DNA of 19,140 bases from Campylobacteraceae bacterium (GTDB lineage Bacteria > Campylobacterota > Campylobacteria > Campylobacterales > Sulfurovaceae), in the NCBI GenBank assembly GCA_027002755.1, contig JALWZI010000141.1:1-19140 (forward strand). Reading direction: 5' to 3'. Both the position numbers and the translations under genes were made by a program. Positions 7,093 through 14,185 of the stretch are shown in pieces (the stretch's first letter is position 1; every line of letters begins with the position of its first letter). Below the pieces are notes generated by a model. It ran no database searches. It saw only the letters and a list, made by a program, of their open reading frames with translations, and was not told the DNA's origin.

Positions 7093-8363
7093 CCTCGACC
7101 CTTGCCGAAACGGAAGATCATGAAAAGAAGGGCGATCAGCATATAGATCAGCCCGATATCCCGCAGGGTCTCCGGCTCGTGATCCCAGAGATAGGTCACC
7201 ATCAGCCCTACCGTCCCGGCCATCAGCCCCAGCGACAGCAGGATGATCGGCCGGGAACTCCCGGTCTCCCGGTAGAGAACGAGATTGGCGATCCCCACGG
7301 CGATGGAGACCAGCAGGAAGGTCATGCTCGAGAAGGCCACGATACTCTCCAGTGCCCCGAAGAGCACGAAGATCCCCGAGAGGAGAAACATCAAGAGCAG
7401 TGAGTAGTAGGGGATCATTCGCCGGTTGCGCCGCGCCAGTACTGTCGGAAGGATCCCGTCCCTGGCGATGTCCGCCAACATCCGGCTGGCCCCGAAGAGC
7501 GTCCCGTTGATGGCACTGCTGGTGGCCAGGAGCGCCGCCAGAGAAGCCAGGACGAAGCCCCACTTGCCGAAGATCGGGCTGAGCGCCTCGGCGATGGCAT
7601 ACTCCCGGGCGGCCTGGATCTCGTCGTAGTCCAGGATCCCCATGACGGAGATCGCCAGGGTCACGTAGATCAGAGTCACGATAACGATCGAGAGATAGAT
7701 GGAGAGCGGAGTGTTGCGTTCCGGATCCTCGGTCTCGACGATGGCGTTGGTGATGAGCTGAAATCCCTCGAAGGCCACAAAGACCAACGCACCGCTGAGC
7801 AGCACCGAGGTGGCCCCTTTGTCGAAAAGCGGCTTGAAGTGGGCCGGTTCGATGTAGAAGAGCCCGATGATCCCCAGGGTCATCATGATCGCCACTTTGA
7901 AGAGAACGATCAGATCCTCGCTGACCCCCGCCTCCCGGACACCCCCCAGATTGATCAGGACAAAAAGCGTCAGGATCCCGAAGGCCAGGAGGGTCCGTAC
8001 GAGAAAATGGTCCGGATACCCCAGCATTGCCGCGCCGTAGGAGCCGAAGGTATAGGCGTAGAGCGCCAGGGTCCCGATGTAGCCGACGATGACGCTCCAT
8101 CCCACCAGCGAAGCGATCCACCCCTGTCGCGGAAAGGCGTGTTTGAGATAGGTGTAGCTGGCCCCATCCTCCCGATAGGCCAGTGCCAGCCGGGCGTAGT
8201 TGTATCCGGCGAAGAGCGCGATCACTCCCCCCAGGACAAAGACCAACACCGTCGCATGGCCCGCGATGCCGTTGGCCAGTCCCATGACCGAGAAGATCCC
8301 TCCCCCGATCATGCTTCCGATACCGGTCGCGACCAGCTCTTTGAGTCCCAGTTTTTCCTTCAT
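7089..8363 (-). CDS. APC superfamily amino acid permease
   Basis: This 424-aa protein has about 12 transmembrane helices and belongs to the amino acid-polyamine-organocation superfamily. The N-terminal signature GLKELVATGIGSMIGGGIFSV matches the glycine-rich broken helix 1 that binds the substrate carboxylate. AFEGFQLITNAIVETEDPERN is the family's helix 6 region, followed by a loop; NGTLFGASRMLADIARDG is the helix 8 region. The amino acid transported cannot be told. It follows the universal stress protein gene by 50 bases, and its stop overlaps the start of a 110-aa membrane protein gene. Permease/Usp pairs occur in other bacteria, where the Usp domain is thought to modulate transport. Confidence 0.92.
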   Translation of the reverse strand: MKEKLGLKELVATGIGSMIGGGIFSVMGLANGIAGHATVLVFVLGGVIALFAGYNYARLALAYREDGASYTYLKHAFPRQGWIASLVGWSVIVGYIGTLALYAYTFGSYGAAMLGYPDHFLVRTLLAFGILTLFVLINLGGVREAGVSEDLIVLFKVAIMMTLGIIGLFYIEPAHFKPLFDKGATSVLLSGALVFVAFEGFQLITNAIVETEDPERNTPLSIYLSIVIVTLIYVTLAISVMGILDYDEIQAAREYAIAEALSPIFGKWGFVLASLAALLATSSAINGTLFGASRMLADIARDGILPTVLARRNRRMIPYYSLLLMFLLSGIFVLFGALESIVAFSSMTFLLVSIAVGIANLVLYRETGSSRPIILLSLGLMAGTVGLMVTYLWDHEPETLRDIGLIYMLIALLFMIFRFGKGRG

Positions 8364-8413
8364 TCGCTCACTGAACTCTCTTCGTCAGGCATCGGTCACC
8401 AAGATCACCTCGC

Positions 8414-9238
8414 TCACTCCCGGGGCAGGTCGAAACAGACCAGGGTATCCACCGGGGCACTGAGGATCAGGGCTTTGGCTCCCTCACCCAGGACCGTCTC
8501 CGGATCCTCGGCCGCGATGACGAGCAGATCGCTTCCCTCGCTCTCCAGACGGTCCAGTACATCCCGTTCCACTCCGTGTTCACCCACTTCGAAGAGACCC
8601 TCCAGCCCCTCTTCCCGACAGAAATCCTCGAAATTCCGGCGGTGGGTCTGCAGGATGTCCGATTCCTGCTCTATCAGGATCTCGGGGGTCATGGCCCCCA
8701 CCACGGGATCGATCCCGACATCGGCTACCGTCGGAAAGAACTGATAGTCCATATAGGCCCGCCAGGAGACCTGTGGTTCGGCCTTGCGGGCCAGATCAAG
8801 ACAACGATGCCCCACACCGGCGACATCCAGGACGATCAGTCCACGGGAGGGAGAGTGAGAGCGCCCGGGAAGCAGTACATAGAGGGGACGCCGTGCCTTG
8901 CTCAGAAGCTCCGGCAGCTCGTCGTTGCGGTCGGCGACGATCAGAAGCGAGGACTCCCGTTGCGCTTCCAACGCTGCCTGATCCGGCAGATCGTTCTCCC
9001 GGACCAGCAGGGCCCACCCGTCGATCCCCCGGCTTCGCAGCAGCGACTCCAGATGCTCCCGGGCCACCTCCATGGTCGCCTCTCTGCCCTCATAGATCGG
9101 CAGCTCGAAAAGCCCCTCCTCTTTCACATAGAGCAGGGTCACGCCCGCTTCCAGGCACTCGGCCAGTTCACGGCACTTGTCGATCAGCTCCTCTGCCGCT
9201 TCCAGGCGGCTACAGACTCCAAGAATTCTCGTTTGCAT
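8414..9238 (-). CDS. Tandem universal stress protein (UspA-like)
   Basis: This 274-aa protein appears to be two UspA-like domains in tandem. The first (about 1-130) contains RILGVCSRLEAAEELIDKC, VTLLYVKEEG and LLIVADRND; the second (about 135-274) contains GLIVLDVAG and ends DLLVIAAEDPETVL with a closing strand. I do not see the ATP-binding GxxG(9)G(S/T) signature in either half, so it resembles non-nucleotide-binding Usp proteins. A reading frame extends to 9265, but AAAGGAG just upstream favours the ATG at 9238. It lies 19 bases after the 63-aa membrane peptide gene and 50 bases before the APC permease gene, all on the minus strand. I infer a role in tuning the membrane proteins encoded beside it. 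Confidence 0.75.
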   Translation of the reverse strand: MQTRILGVCSRLEAAEELIDKCRELAECLEAGVTLLYVKEEGLFELPIYEGREATMEVAREHLESLLRSRGIDGWALLVRENDLPDQAALEAQRESSLLIVADRNDELPELLSKARRPLYVLLPGRSHSPSRGLIVLDVAGVGHRCLDLARKAEPQVSWRAYMDYQFFPTVADVGIDPVVGAMTPEILIEQESDILQTHRRNFEDFCREEGLEGLFEVGEHGVERDVLDRLESEGSDLLVIAAEDPETVLGEGAKALILSAPVDTLVCFDLPRE

Positions 9239-9257
9239 CGGATTTCTCCTTTGTGAT

Positions 9258-9449
9258 TCAGACACCGGGAAGCGGTGCCATCAGGTTGGCGATACCGCCG
9301 AACAACAGACCGAACAGCATGATGAAAATGTAGAGAATCAACATGGCCGGGATCGAGGCCAGCGCCAGCTTGACCATGAACCAGACCAGATCCCAGAAGG
9401 GAATATCGAGTCCCGAAACGACCACTCTCTCCTTCTCACTTTTCTCCAT
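9258..9449 (-). CDS. 63-aa single-pass or hairpin membrane peptide
   Basis: This small protein has a charged N-terminus (MEKSEKERVVVSG) followed by a hydrophobic stretch of about 40 residues, enough for one long or two short helices, with FMVKLALASIPAML and IFIMLFGLLFGGIANLM. AAGGAG lies seven bases before the ATG at 9449. The gene overlaps the 3' end of the EI24-like gene by 14 bases (9436-9449), which argues for coupled translation and for a real gene. The position between a transporter-like protein and a Usp protein suggests a small membrane partner. I recognise no family beyond that. Confidence 0.7.
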   Translation of the reverse strand: MEKSEKERVVVSGLDIPFWDLVWFMVKLALASIPAMLILYIFIMLFGLLFGGIANLMAPLPGV

Positions 9450-10407
9450 CGTAGCGCTCCTTTTCTATGGTCTCTTCCGTGGCACCCTGCACCCCTTTTT
9501 CCGCCATGATCCAGTGGAAGACCACCAGCTGGGCGAAAAAGGGAGTGAACATATTGATGATGGGAATGAAGTTGAGCAGCGAGGCAAAGAAGGCGATGCT
9601 CCAGATGACGAATCCGTGCCGTTTGAGCCGTTGGAACTCCTCCCGGGAGCAATAGAGCCGGCAGGTCCCCCGGAAAGTCGCATCCCGGTAGAGCCAGGCC
9701 CAGAGAAAGAGCTGGATCAAGACATTGACGATGGGGACCAGCAGGAGGGGAAAGAGGAGGACGGTCAGCAGCACGAACATCCCCGCATCCCTCAGTGCGA
9801 TGAACCCATGCCCGGTCTTGATCTTCATCTCGTTGATCGAAATGTCAGGATAGTCGATCTCTCGCACCGTCTCGAGAAAATCCCTCCGGTAGAAGGAGAG
9901 GATCAGAAAGAGGCTGAGGATATAGAAACCGTAAAGGACGTAAAAGTTCAGCAGAACGGCACTCCCCTCCGCCACGGTCTGAAAAGGGAGCCAGACCAGC
10001 AGTCTGTCGGCAATGGCGCTTTTGAAGGTCCCCCAATTCGCCATGATGTACCAGGCCCATCCGGCGGCAAAAAGCAGCAGGGTGGTGAAAGAGTAGTAGT
10101 AATAGCCCCGCTTCATCTTTCGGAAAAAGATCGGAGCCAGGATCGCTGTGACAAAGGCGTAGGAGACCAGGACCGCCATCGCCCAGACCAGAAAGAGGAT
10201 CAGCAATGCCCCGTTGGCCTTGACCACACTGAAGGGCACCCAGCTGATGACCCAGGTGGTCAGTCGCAACAACGGATCCCAGACAACCCAGCCGATCCCC
10301 GCCCAGATCAGCAGCATGGGCAATCCGGTGATCAGCACCTCCCGCAGAATGGGCCAGCGGACCAGATCCCTCAGACTTCTGAGAAAGATTCCGTGTGAAA
10401 GTGCCAT
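9436..10407 (-). CDS. EI24/CysZ-family membrane protein
   Basis: This 323-aa protein has about six to eight hydrophobic segments and matches the EI24 domain family, which includes the E. coli sulfate permease CysZ. Visible segments include LITGLPMLLIWAGIGWVVW, ALLILFLVWAMAVLVSYAF, LLLFAAGWAWYIM and the pair LLFPLLLVPIVNVLIQLFLW and FVIWSIAFFASLLNFIPII, the latter resembling the family's hemi-penetrating helical hairpins with the N-x-IP motif. AAGGAG lies upstream of the ATG at 10407; the frame could extend to 10431 but would then overlap the previous gene more deeply. It is gene two of the minus-strand run. A sulfate or sulfite role is possible from CysZ but is not shown here. Confidence 0.8.
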   Translation of the reverse strand: MALSHGIFLRSLRDLVRWPILREVLITGLPMLLIWAGIGWVVWDPLLRLTTWVISWVPFSVVKANGALLILFLVWAMAVLVSYAFVTAILAPIFFRKMKRGYYYYSFTTLLLFAAGWAWYIMANWGTFKSAIADRLLVWLPFQTVAEGSAVLLNFYVLYGFYILSLFLILSFYRRDFLETVREIDYPDISINEMKIKTGHGFIALRDAGMFVLLTVLLFPLLLVPIVNVLIQLFLWAWLYRDATFRGTCRLYCSREEFQRLKRHGFVIWSIAFFASLLNFIPIINMFTPFFAQLVVFHWIMAEKGVQGATEETIEKERYDGEK

Positions 10408-10411
10408 CGTC

Positions 10412-10660
10412 TCAGTCTCCTTTCCCCTCATTGGACTCCTGTCGGCATTTGAGCTCTTCGGCCTGCATCCACTTCAGCCGTGTCAGGATGTGTTCGAGCT
10501 CCTCCTGATTCTCCCGACACTCCCGTTCCAGCTGCTCCTTCTTCTCCTGTACCTTGGCGATCTGCTTCTCCAGCGCCTCCGGATCCAGGGCGCACTTCCG
10601 AGCCAGCTCCGCTTCTCTTTCGAGTATCCATTCCGTCATCTTCTTGAAAAATTCCACCAT
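10412..10660 (-). CDS. Small coiled-coil protein, unknown
   Basis: This 82-aa acidic and lysine-rich protein is almost entirely predicted coiled coil from residue 8 to 75, with heptad-like runs such as LEKQIAKVQEKKEQLERE and ENQEELEHILTRLKW. It contains two to three cysteines and no signal peptide or membrane segment. GGAG precedes the ATG at 10660, and a TATAAT-like -10 box lies about 30 bases further up (10692-10697 on this strand). It is the first gene of the minus-strand run, ending four bases before the start of the EI24-like gene. I recognise no family; a scaffold or assembly role is only a guess. Confidence 0.7.
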   Translation of the reverse strand: MVEFFKKMTEWILEREAELARKCALDPEALEKQIAKVQEKKEQLERECRENQEELEHILTRLKWMQAEELKCRQESNEGKGD

Positions 10661-10691
10661 CTCTATACTCCATCTTTTGTGATCTGAGCCT

Positions 10692-10697
10692 ATTATA
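10692..10697 (-). promoter_or_regulatory. Probable -10 box of the six-gene minus-strand run
   Basis: Read on the minus strand this is a perfect TATAAT, 31 bases before the ATG of the coiled-coil gene. No clear -35 TTGACA is seen at the standard distance, which is common in Campylobacterota sigma-70 promoters. Confidence 0.5.
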
Positions 10698-10767
10698 CTC
10701 TCCTAAACAGACCAAAAGATAAACAGGTCCGTTTTTGAAAAATTTCCCGCGACATTGCTACCTGTGT

Positions 10768-10776
10768 AGCATAATT
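10768..10776 (+). promoter_or_regulatory. Possible -10 region for the yfdX gene
   Basis: GCATAATTA in an AT-rich tract about 70 bases before the yfdX start is a plausible -10 element for the promoter divergent from the minus-strand run. No matching -35 box is evident, so the call is tentative. Confidence 0.3.
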
Positions 10777-10843
10777 ACTTAGTGATATGGACTAAACTTT
10801 CAGGGAAGAACAATCGAAACTACACCTACAAGGAGGTTCTACA

Positions 10844-11767
10844 ATGAAAAAGGTTCTTCTCTCATCGGTTACCGCCGTGGCTCTGCTGAGCAGCGGACTC
10901 TGGGCAGCGGAGGCGAACAACGCACCCCAACCCAAAAAAGTGGTCAAGAGCAATGCCAGCAGCCAAAGTGTCTCGGCCAAAGCCGTCAACAACGCCAAAG
11001 CGGCTGCCAAAGCGCAGAAATCCGAGGTCAAGGTCGTCAAAGAGGCCGTGGATGCCGTCGCTCTGACCCAGGAGGTGCTCGTCGCTCTCGCTCAGAACAA
11101 AAAGGATGAAGCGCTGAAGAAACTGGAAAAGGCCATCGGCAAGCTGGAGGTGGTCATGAGCCATCCCAAAGCCCCGGCACTCATCCCGCTGGACGCATCG
11201 GTCGTCGTCAGTGAATTCGCCGGCACCGCCTACGATGCGGAAAACGCCGTCATCACCTCCATCGCCCTGCTGGAGAAAAAGCGGGTTCAGGATGCCCGGC
11301 TCATCGTCCAGACCCTCAAGGACGAGGTGGACCTGATCACGGTCAACATGCCCCTGGCCTCCTACCCCGCCGCACTGAAACTGGCGGCGAAATTCCTGCA
11401 TGAGGGCAAAGTAGAGGAGGCGCGTAGAGTTCTGGCCACCGCTCTGAGTACCTTCGTCGAGGTAGATGTGGTCACTCCGCTGGGTATCGTCGAGGCCCAG
11501 GAGCTCATCGCCGCGGCCAGCCAGGTCGCCAAGACCGACAAACAGCTGGCCCTGGCCCATCTCGACGCGGCCAGAGCGGCTCTGAAAAAAGCGGAGGCTC
11601 TGGGATACACCAGCAGTTCCGATACCACCTACAAGATGCTCAACGAAGCCATCGACAAGATCCAGAAAGAGATCCGCGGCAAGAACGAAGCCGGAAAACT
11701 CTTCGAAGACCTGATCGCCAAACTCAAAGAGTTCAAGGATAAAGCGGTCAAGAGCTTCCGGAAATAA
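10844..11767 (+). CDS. yfdX: YfdX-family exported protein
   Basis: This is a 307-aa protein with a classical signal peptide (MKKVLLSSVTAVALLSSGLWA, cleavage near residue 21) followed by a lysine, alanine and serine-rich linker to about residue 65 and then a helical YfdX domain to the end. Family features include the early pairs of helices (KEAVDAVALTQEVLVAL; DEALKKLEKAIGKLEVVM), LIPLDASVVV, and later VDVVTPLGIVEAQELI. YfdX proteins are periplasmic, induced in E. coli by the EvgA acid-resistance regulator, and of unknown molecular function. It is longer than E. coli YfdX (about 211 aa) through the linker and C-terminal helices. AGGAGG at 10831-10836 precedes the ATG, and a strong terminator follows. 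An HdeD-like gene lies two genes downstream, matching the acid-stress theme. Confidence 0.88.
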   Translation: MKKVLLSSVTAVALLSSGLWAAEANNAPQPKKVVKSNASSQSVSAKAVNNAKAAAKAQKSEVKVVKEAVDAVALTQEVLVALAQNKKDEALKKLEKAIGKLEVVMSHPKAPALIPLDASVVVSEFAGTAYDAENAVITSIALLEKKRVQDARLIVQTLKDEVDLITVNMPLASYPAALKLAAKFLHEGKVEEARRVLATALSTFVEVDVVTPLGIVEAQELIAAASQVAKTDKQLALAHLDAARAALKKAEALGYTSSSDTTYKMLNEAIDKIQKEIRGKNEAGKLFEDLIAKLKEFKDKAVKSFRK

Positions 11768-11773
11768 AAGGTG

Positions 11774-11796
11774 ACGGGTCGGAAAGGCCCGTTTTT
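11774..11796 (+). terminator. Rho-independent terminator after yfdX
   Basis: The stem ACGGGTC (11774-11780) and GGCCCGT (11786-11792) has seven pairs with one G-T pair, closes a GGAAA loop, and is followed by a TTTTT run. It begins seven bases after the yfdX stop codon and should separate much of its transcript from the downstream histone-fold gene. Confidence 0.85.
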
Positions 11797-11800
11797 ACGA

Positions 11801-11806
11801 TATAGT
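11801..11806 (+). promoter_or_regulatory. Possible -10 box for the DUF1931 gene
   Basis: TATAGT, directly followed by ATAAG, lies 26 bases before the ATG and immediately after the yfdX terminator. No -35 element is recognised, since that position falls inside the terminator stem. Confidence 0.4.
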
Positions 11807-11832
11807 ATAAGTTCAAACTCAAAGGAGCCATC

Positions 11833-12282
11833 ATGGCAATTCTCGGATACACCAAACTCGAAGCACTCTTTCGCAAAGCGGCCTCTCTCGATATCGACAA
11901 AGGCCATGCCAAAGAGATCACCGACATCATCGAAAAGAAACTGGTCGATCTGCTCATCGCCGGTGAGCGCAACGCCAACCTCAACGGCCGTGACGTGATC
12001 TGGGAGGGAGATCTCCCCATCACCAAAGGGATGCAGGAGACCATCATCGAGTTCAAAAAACTCGAAGAGACCATCGACCTGCAGGATGTTCTCAACTACC
12101 TGACCACCATCCCGCCTCTCAAATACCCTCTGGCGGCGGAGCTGGAGGCCAAGCTTCCCGAGATCACCGGCGCGATCCTGGTGGTCATGGCACGGATCAT
12201 GAAGGAGATCGACGAGGAGAAGCGTCGGGTCAATCATGAGCTGATCGAAAAAGCCGCACGGATCATGGATCTGACCCTCTGA
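11833..12282 (+). CDS. DUF1931 double-histone-fold protein
   Basis: This 149-aa protein matches the DUF1931 family, whose Aquifex and Thermus members have crystal structures showing two histone folds in one chain. The strongest evidence is the linker block NANLNGRDVIWEGDLPITKG around residues 47-66, where the first fold ends with an R-D pair and the second begins; the surrounding helix pattern is short-long-short twice. The N-terminus (LGYTKLEALFRKAASLDIDK) and the C-terminal helix ending ARIMDLTL fit as well. DNA binding is assumed in the family but not firmly shown. AAAGGAG precedes the ATG. It sits between yfdX and an HdeD-like gene on the same strand, with 31 bases to the latter, so it is probably co-transcribed with that stress gene. 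Confidence 0.82.
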   Translation: MAILGYTKLEALFRKAASLDIDKGHAKEITDIIEKKLVDLLIAGERNANLNGRDVIWEGDLPITKGMQETIIEFKKLEETIDLQDVLNYLTTIPPLKYPLAAELEAKLPEITGAILVVMARIMKEIDEEKRRVNHELIEKAARIMDLTL

Positions 12283-12313
12283 TCCCGGCGGGTAAAACAA
12301 TCAAGGAAACAGA

Positions 12314-12871
12314 ATGCTCGACTTCAAACAACTAACACAAGACCCCGAGCTGCTGGAGAAGTTCAGCAAATACACCAAGATCTACGGGGTGATCTTCATC
12401 ATTCTGGGACTGGTGGGGATCTTCTTTCCCGGACTGATGTCCATCACCACTGCCTTCTTCTTCGGATGGCTGCTGCTCTTCAGCGGCTTTCTGGTGGCGA
12501 TGCAGACCTGGCAGTTCAACAAGAAGGACTGGATCGGCTGGCTCAAGGCCCTGCTCTTCACCGTCACCGGTGCTCTGATCCTCTTCAACCCGCTGCCGGG
12601 TGTCATCGCGCTGGGGATCATCTTCACGGCCTATTTCTTCGTGGATTCCTTCACCAATTTCGTCCTGGCTTTCAAACTGCGCCCGGCGGCCAACTGGTGG
12701 ATCGCGTTGCTCAACAGCGTTCTCTCCCTGGCATTGGGGATCATCTTTTTCATGGCCATCGGCAATCCCCTCAAGACCCTCTGGCTGGTGGGACTGCTGG
12801 TGGGGATCAGCCTCTTCTTCGACGGTGTGATGCTTCTGAGCCTCTCGGGCGCCGCTAAAAAGACGAAGTAA
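12314..12871 (+). CDS. hdeD: HdeD-family acid-resistance membrane protein
   Basis: This 185-aa protein has six transmembrane helices, close to E. coli HdeD (190 aa). HdeD contributes to acid resistance at high cell density in E. coli by an unknown mechanism. The three repeated two-helix units are visible: YGVIFIILGLVGIFFPGLMS, GWLLLFSGFLVAMQTW, LFTVTGALILFNPLPGV, then the similar pattern around NSVLSLALGIIFFMAIGNPL and LVGISLFFDGVMLL. The PG in each first helix is typical of DUF308 proteins. The start follows AAGGAAAC sequence. It is the last gene before the AT-rich island and ends in a hairpin. Confidence 0.87.
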   Translation: MLDFKQLTQDPELLEKFSKYTKIYGVIFIILGLVGIFFPGLMSITTAFFFGWLLLFSGFLVAMQTWQFNKKDWIGWLKALLFTVTGALILFNPLPGVIALGIIFTAYFFVDSFTNFVLAFKLRPAANWWIALLNSVLSLALGIIFFMAIGNPLKTLWLVGLLVGISLFFDGVMLLSLSGAAKKTK

Positions 12872-12907
12872 CCGAAGCGACCGGAGAATGAGTACTCCGG
12901 TTCGGTT
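12871..12907 (+). terminator. Hairpin after hdeD
   Basis: A two-part stem begins at the last base of the stop codon: ACCGA (12871-12875) pairs with TCGGT (12902-12906), and ACCGGAG (12880-12886) pairs with CTCCGGT (12895-12901), with an eight-base loop. Only a weak T-rich tail follows, so it may terminate imperfectly. It also marks the left edge of the AT-rich island. Confidence 0.65.
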
Positions 12908-13016
12908 GTTCCTGTCTTATTGATTACTCCCCTATTGTATTAATTCATTCTACCAAGTAAAATATAAGACAGTGATGTTATACTTTGGCAAATTGTGAGG
13001 AGAAGAGGCAGAAAAT

Positions 13017-13205
13017 TTGCATAGGACTCAGATTTATATCGATGAAGATCTTTTTGAACTAATCAAATCTAGAGCCAGAAGAAAGAAATTAACCATCTCG
13101 GAATACATTCGCCGAACACTCCGTAAAAATATCAAAAGCGAACTTGAATTAAAAAAAAGTGGAATAGGTATCGACCGATTCGCTGGTATGTGGAAATCGG
13201 AATGA
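13017..13205 (+). CDS. Ribbon-helix-helix antitoxin
   Basis: This 62-aa basic protein shows a CopG/RHH-type DNA-binding fold: strand RTQIYIDEDLF, helix ELIKSRARRKKL, and a second helix TISEYIRRTLRKNIK. The C-terminal tail (GIGIDRFAGMWKSE) would wrap the partner toxin. The start is TTG, placed after an AGGAG-AAGAGG purine run; no in-frame ATG is available for the strand residues. It lies 19 bases before a PIN-domain gene, the standard antitoxin-toxin order. In the family the antitoxin-toxin complex represses its own promoter. Confidence 0.82.
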   Translation: MHRTQIYIDEDLFELIKSRARRKKLTISEYIRRTLRKNIKSELELKKSGIGIDRFAGMWKSE

Positions 13206-13224
13206 TGCCCTTGAGTACAATAAT

Positions 13225-13635
13225 ATGATTCTTATTGATACTGATACACTAATCGAATTACTAGAAGGCAATAGCCAGGTATCCTGGACTATTGAAAATT
13301 TCCCTTCTGATCCTGCAATAATTTCTCTTACCCAAACGGAGCTTGTAACTTATGCATGTAATAATAAAAAACCCAACTCCAGAAAGCTTGATGAATTCTT
13401 ATCATTGTTCGTAAAGATCTATCCATCAGTGAAGTCATGTGATCTGTCTTATCAACTAGCCAAACGATCATGTAAAAATGGCAATCTTTTAAAACAACTT
13501 TCTACTTCCATTATCGCATCCACTGCTATTATCAATAACATACCCCTCTACACTATATTTCCAGATTATTATCGCGGGATTTTAGGGCTGAGATTTTTTA
13601 AGGAGGGACAAGACAACTTAGAAGTTTGTTCCTAA
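13225..13635 (+). CDS. PIN-domain toxin, VapC-type, with degenerate active site
   Basis: This 136-aa protein has the PIN fold of VapC RNases. The first metal-binding acidic positions are present: D5 and D7 in LIDTDTLIELLEG and E39 in LTQTELV. The usual third acidic site, in the motif D-x-L-I-A-A-T-A, reads TSIIASTAI with T94 in place of Asp, and the usual T-x-N/D after it (PLYTIFPDYY) carries Phe. These losses suggest weak or no RNase activity, though a sequence-divergent but active enzyme cannot be excluded. It pairs with the RHH antitoxin just upstream. Codon use is AT-rich like the rest of the island. Confidence 0.75.
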   Translation: MILIDTDTLIELLEGNSQVSWTIENFPSDPAIISLTQTELVTYACNNKKPNSRKLDEFLSLFVKIYPSVKSCDLSYQLAKRSCKNGNLLKQLSTSIIASTAIINNIPLYTIFPDYYRGILGLRFFKEGQDNLEVCS

Positions 13636-13703
13636 AGATTTTCAACAGAAATTTGTAAAACTCTACACTCCTCTGTGATTGAATCAAAACTCACGCACTT
13701 TCA

Positions 13704-14013
13704 GATGTAGATAGTATGTTCTTTACGAAATAATCCTGAATTTGCGTAGTCCCATTTTAGCTTAATTTTGGAATAACTTTGTCCATTGATAGGAGATGGC
13801 CTCCTGGCAAATTCTTCTTGTAAGTGATGGACTCTGAAATGTTTGTCGTGGCCGACGCTATTCTCCAAGCCATCATGACCTTTCATCCATCAAAATAAAT
13901 GATATTCTAAGATACCCCATATAATCGAATTGGCGTGCTTCCCAATAAACCAGACACGATCTCCATAATTTTGACCTAAACTTCCTAACAGTATCAATAT
14001 AATGGTGTCTCAT
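13704..14013 (-). pseudogene. Possible decayed open reading frame, family unknown
   Basis: On the minus strand one reading frame is open for 39 codons, is broken by a single TGA, and then runs another 61 codons beginning MKGHDGLEN. Its composition (GQNYGDRVWFIGKH, HDKHFRVHHLQEEF) looks protein-like rather than random, and a Shine-Dalgarno-like TAGGAGGT is placed just upstream in a shifted frame (start MRHHYIDTVRKF). I cannot name a family. It may be a gene broken by a stop and a frameshift after arrival of the island, or chance. Confidence 0.22.
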
Positions 14014-14108
14014 ACCAGTTTTTACCTCCTAAACGTGATTAAACGTATGTATTCCCTGAGCATCTGATAGATTTAATATTATTTAATCATATATTAAGCT
14101 CTAGGGCT

Positions 14109-14124
14109 CTAGAATATATTCTAG
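14109..14124. promoter_or_regulatory. Perfect 16-bp palindrome upstream of Roadblock gene
   Basis: CTAGAATATATTCTAG is a perfect inverted repeat 61 bases before the Roadblock start codon. It is flanked by CTAGGG copies (14101-14106 and 14121-14126). Such a site suits binding of a dimeric repressor or activator, but none is known here. Confidence 0.4.
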
Positions 14125-14129
14125 GGTGA

Positions 14130-14145
14130 TGTATATTCATATACA
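14130..14145. promoter_or_regulatory. Second palindrome (TGTATAT-tc-ATATACA)
   Basis: Seven-base arms surround a two-base spacer, and an outer TAGGGT (14122-14127) and ACCCTA (14152-14157) pair encloses it. It lies 40 bases before the Roadblock ATG, a likely promoter or operator zone. Confidence 0.4.
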
Positions 14146-14185
14146 TTATTTACCCTAATACACAAAATATTAGATAGGAGGAGTC

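Larger units (their letters stand above)
13636..14185. other. 550-bp AT-rich region with decayed coding signal and leader
   Basis: No intact gene is convincing here. On the minus strand, a frame from about 14013 down to 13704 can be read as a broken peptide: it contains LGQNYGDRVWFIGKHANS, a TGA stop near 13891, then continues in the same frame as MKGHDGLENSVGHDKHF. A TAGGAGGT-like sequence lies upstream near 14025 on that strand. I recognise no family, so this may be a remnant gene. The right half (14040-14185) is the AT-rich leader of the Roadblock block with several palindromes. Confidence 0.4.

Noticed and set aside
6760..8121. Long minus-strand reading frame of 453 codons
   Set aside because: Only its last 110 codons, from ATG 7092, look like a real membrane protein. 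The rest is an out-of-frame shadow of the APC permease gene, with low-complexity G, R and D-rich translation.
14101..14160. CRISPR-like or tandem repeat array
   Set aside because: The repeated CTAGGG words and palindromes are short and irregularly spaced, with no repeat-spacer pattern and no cas genes in the window.
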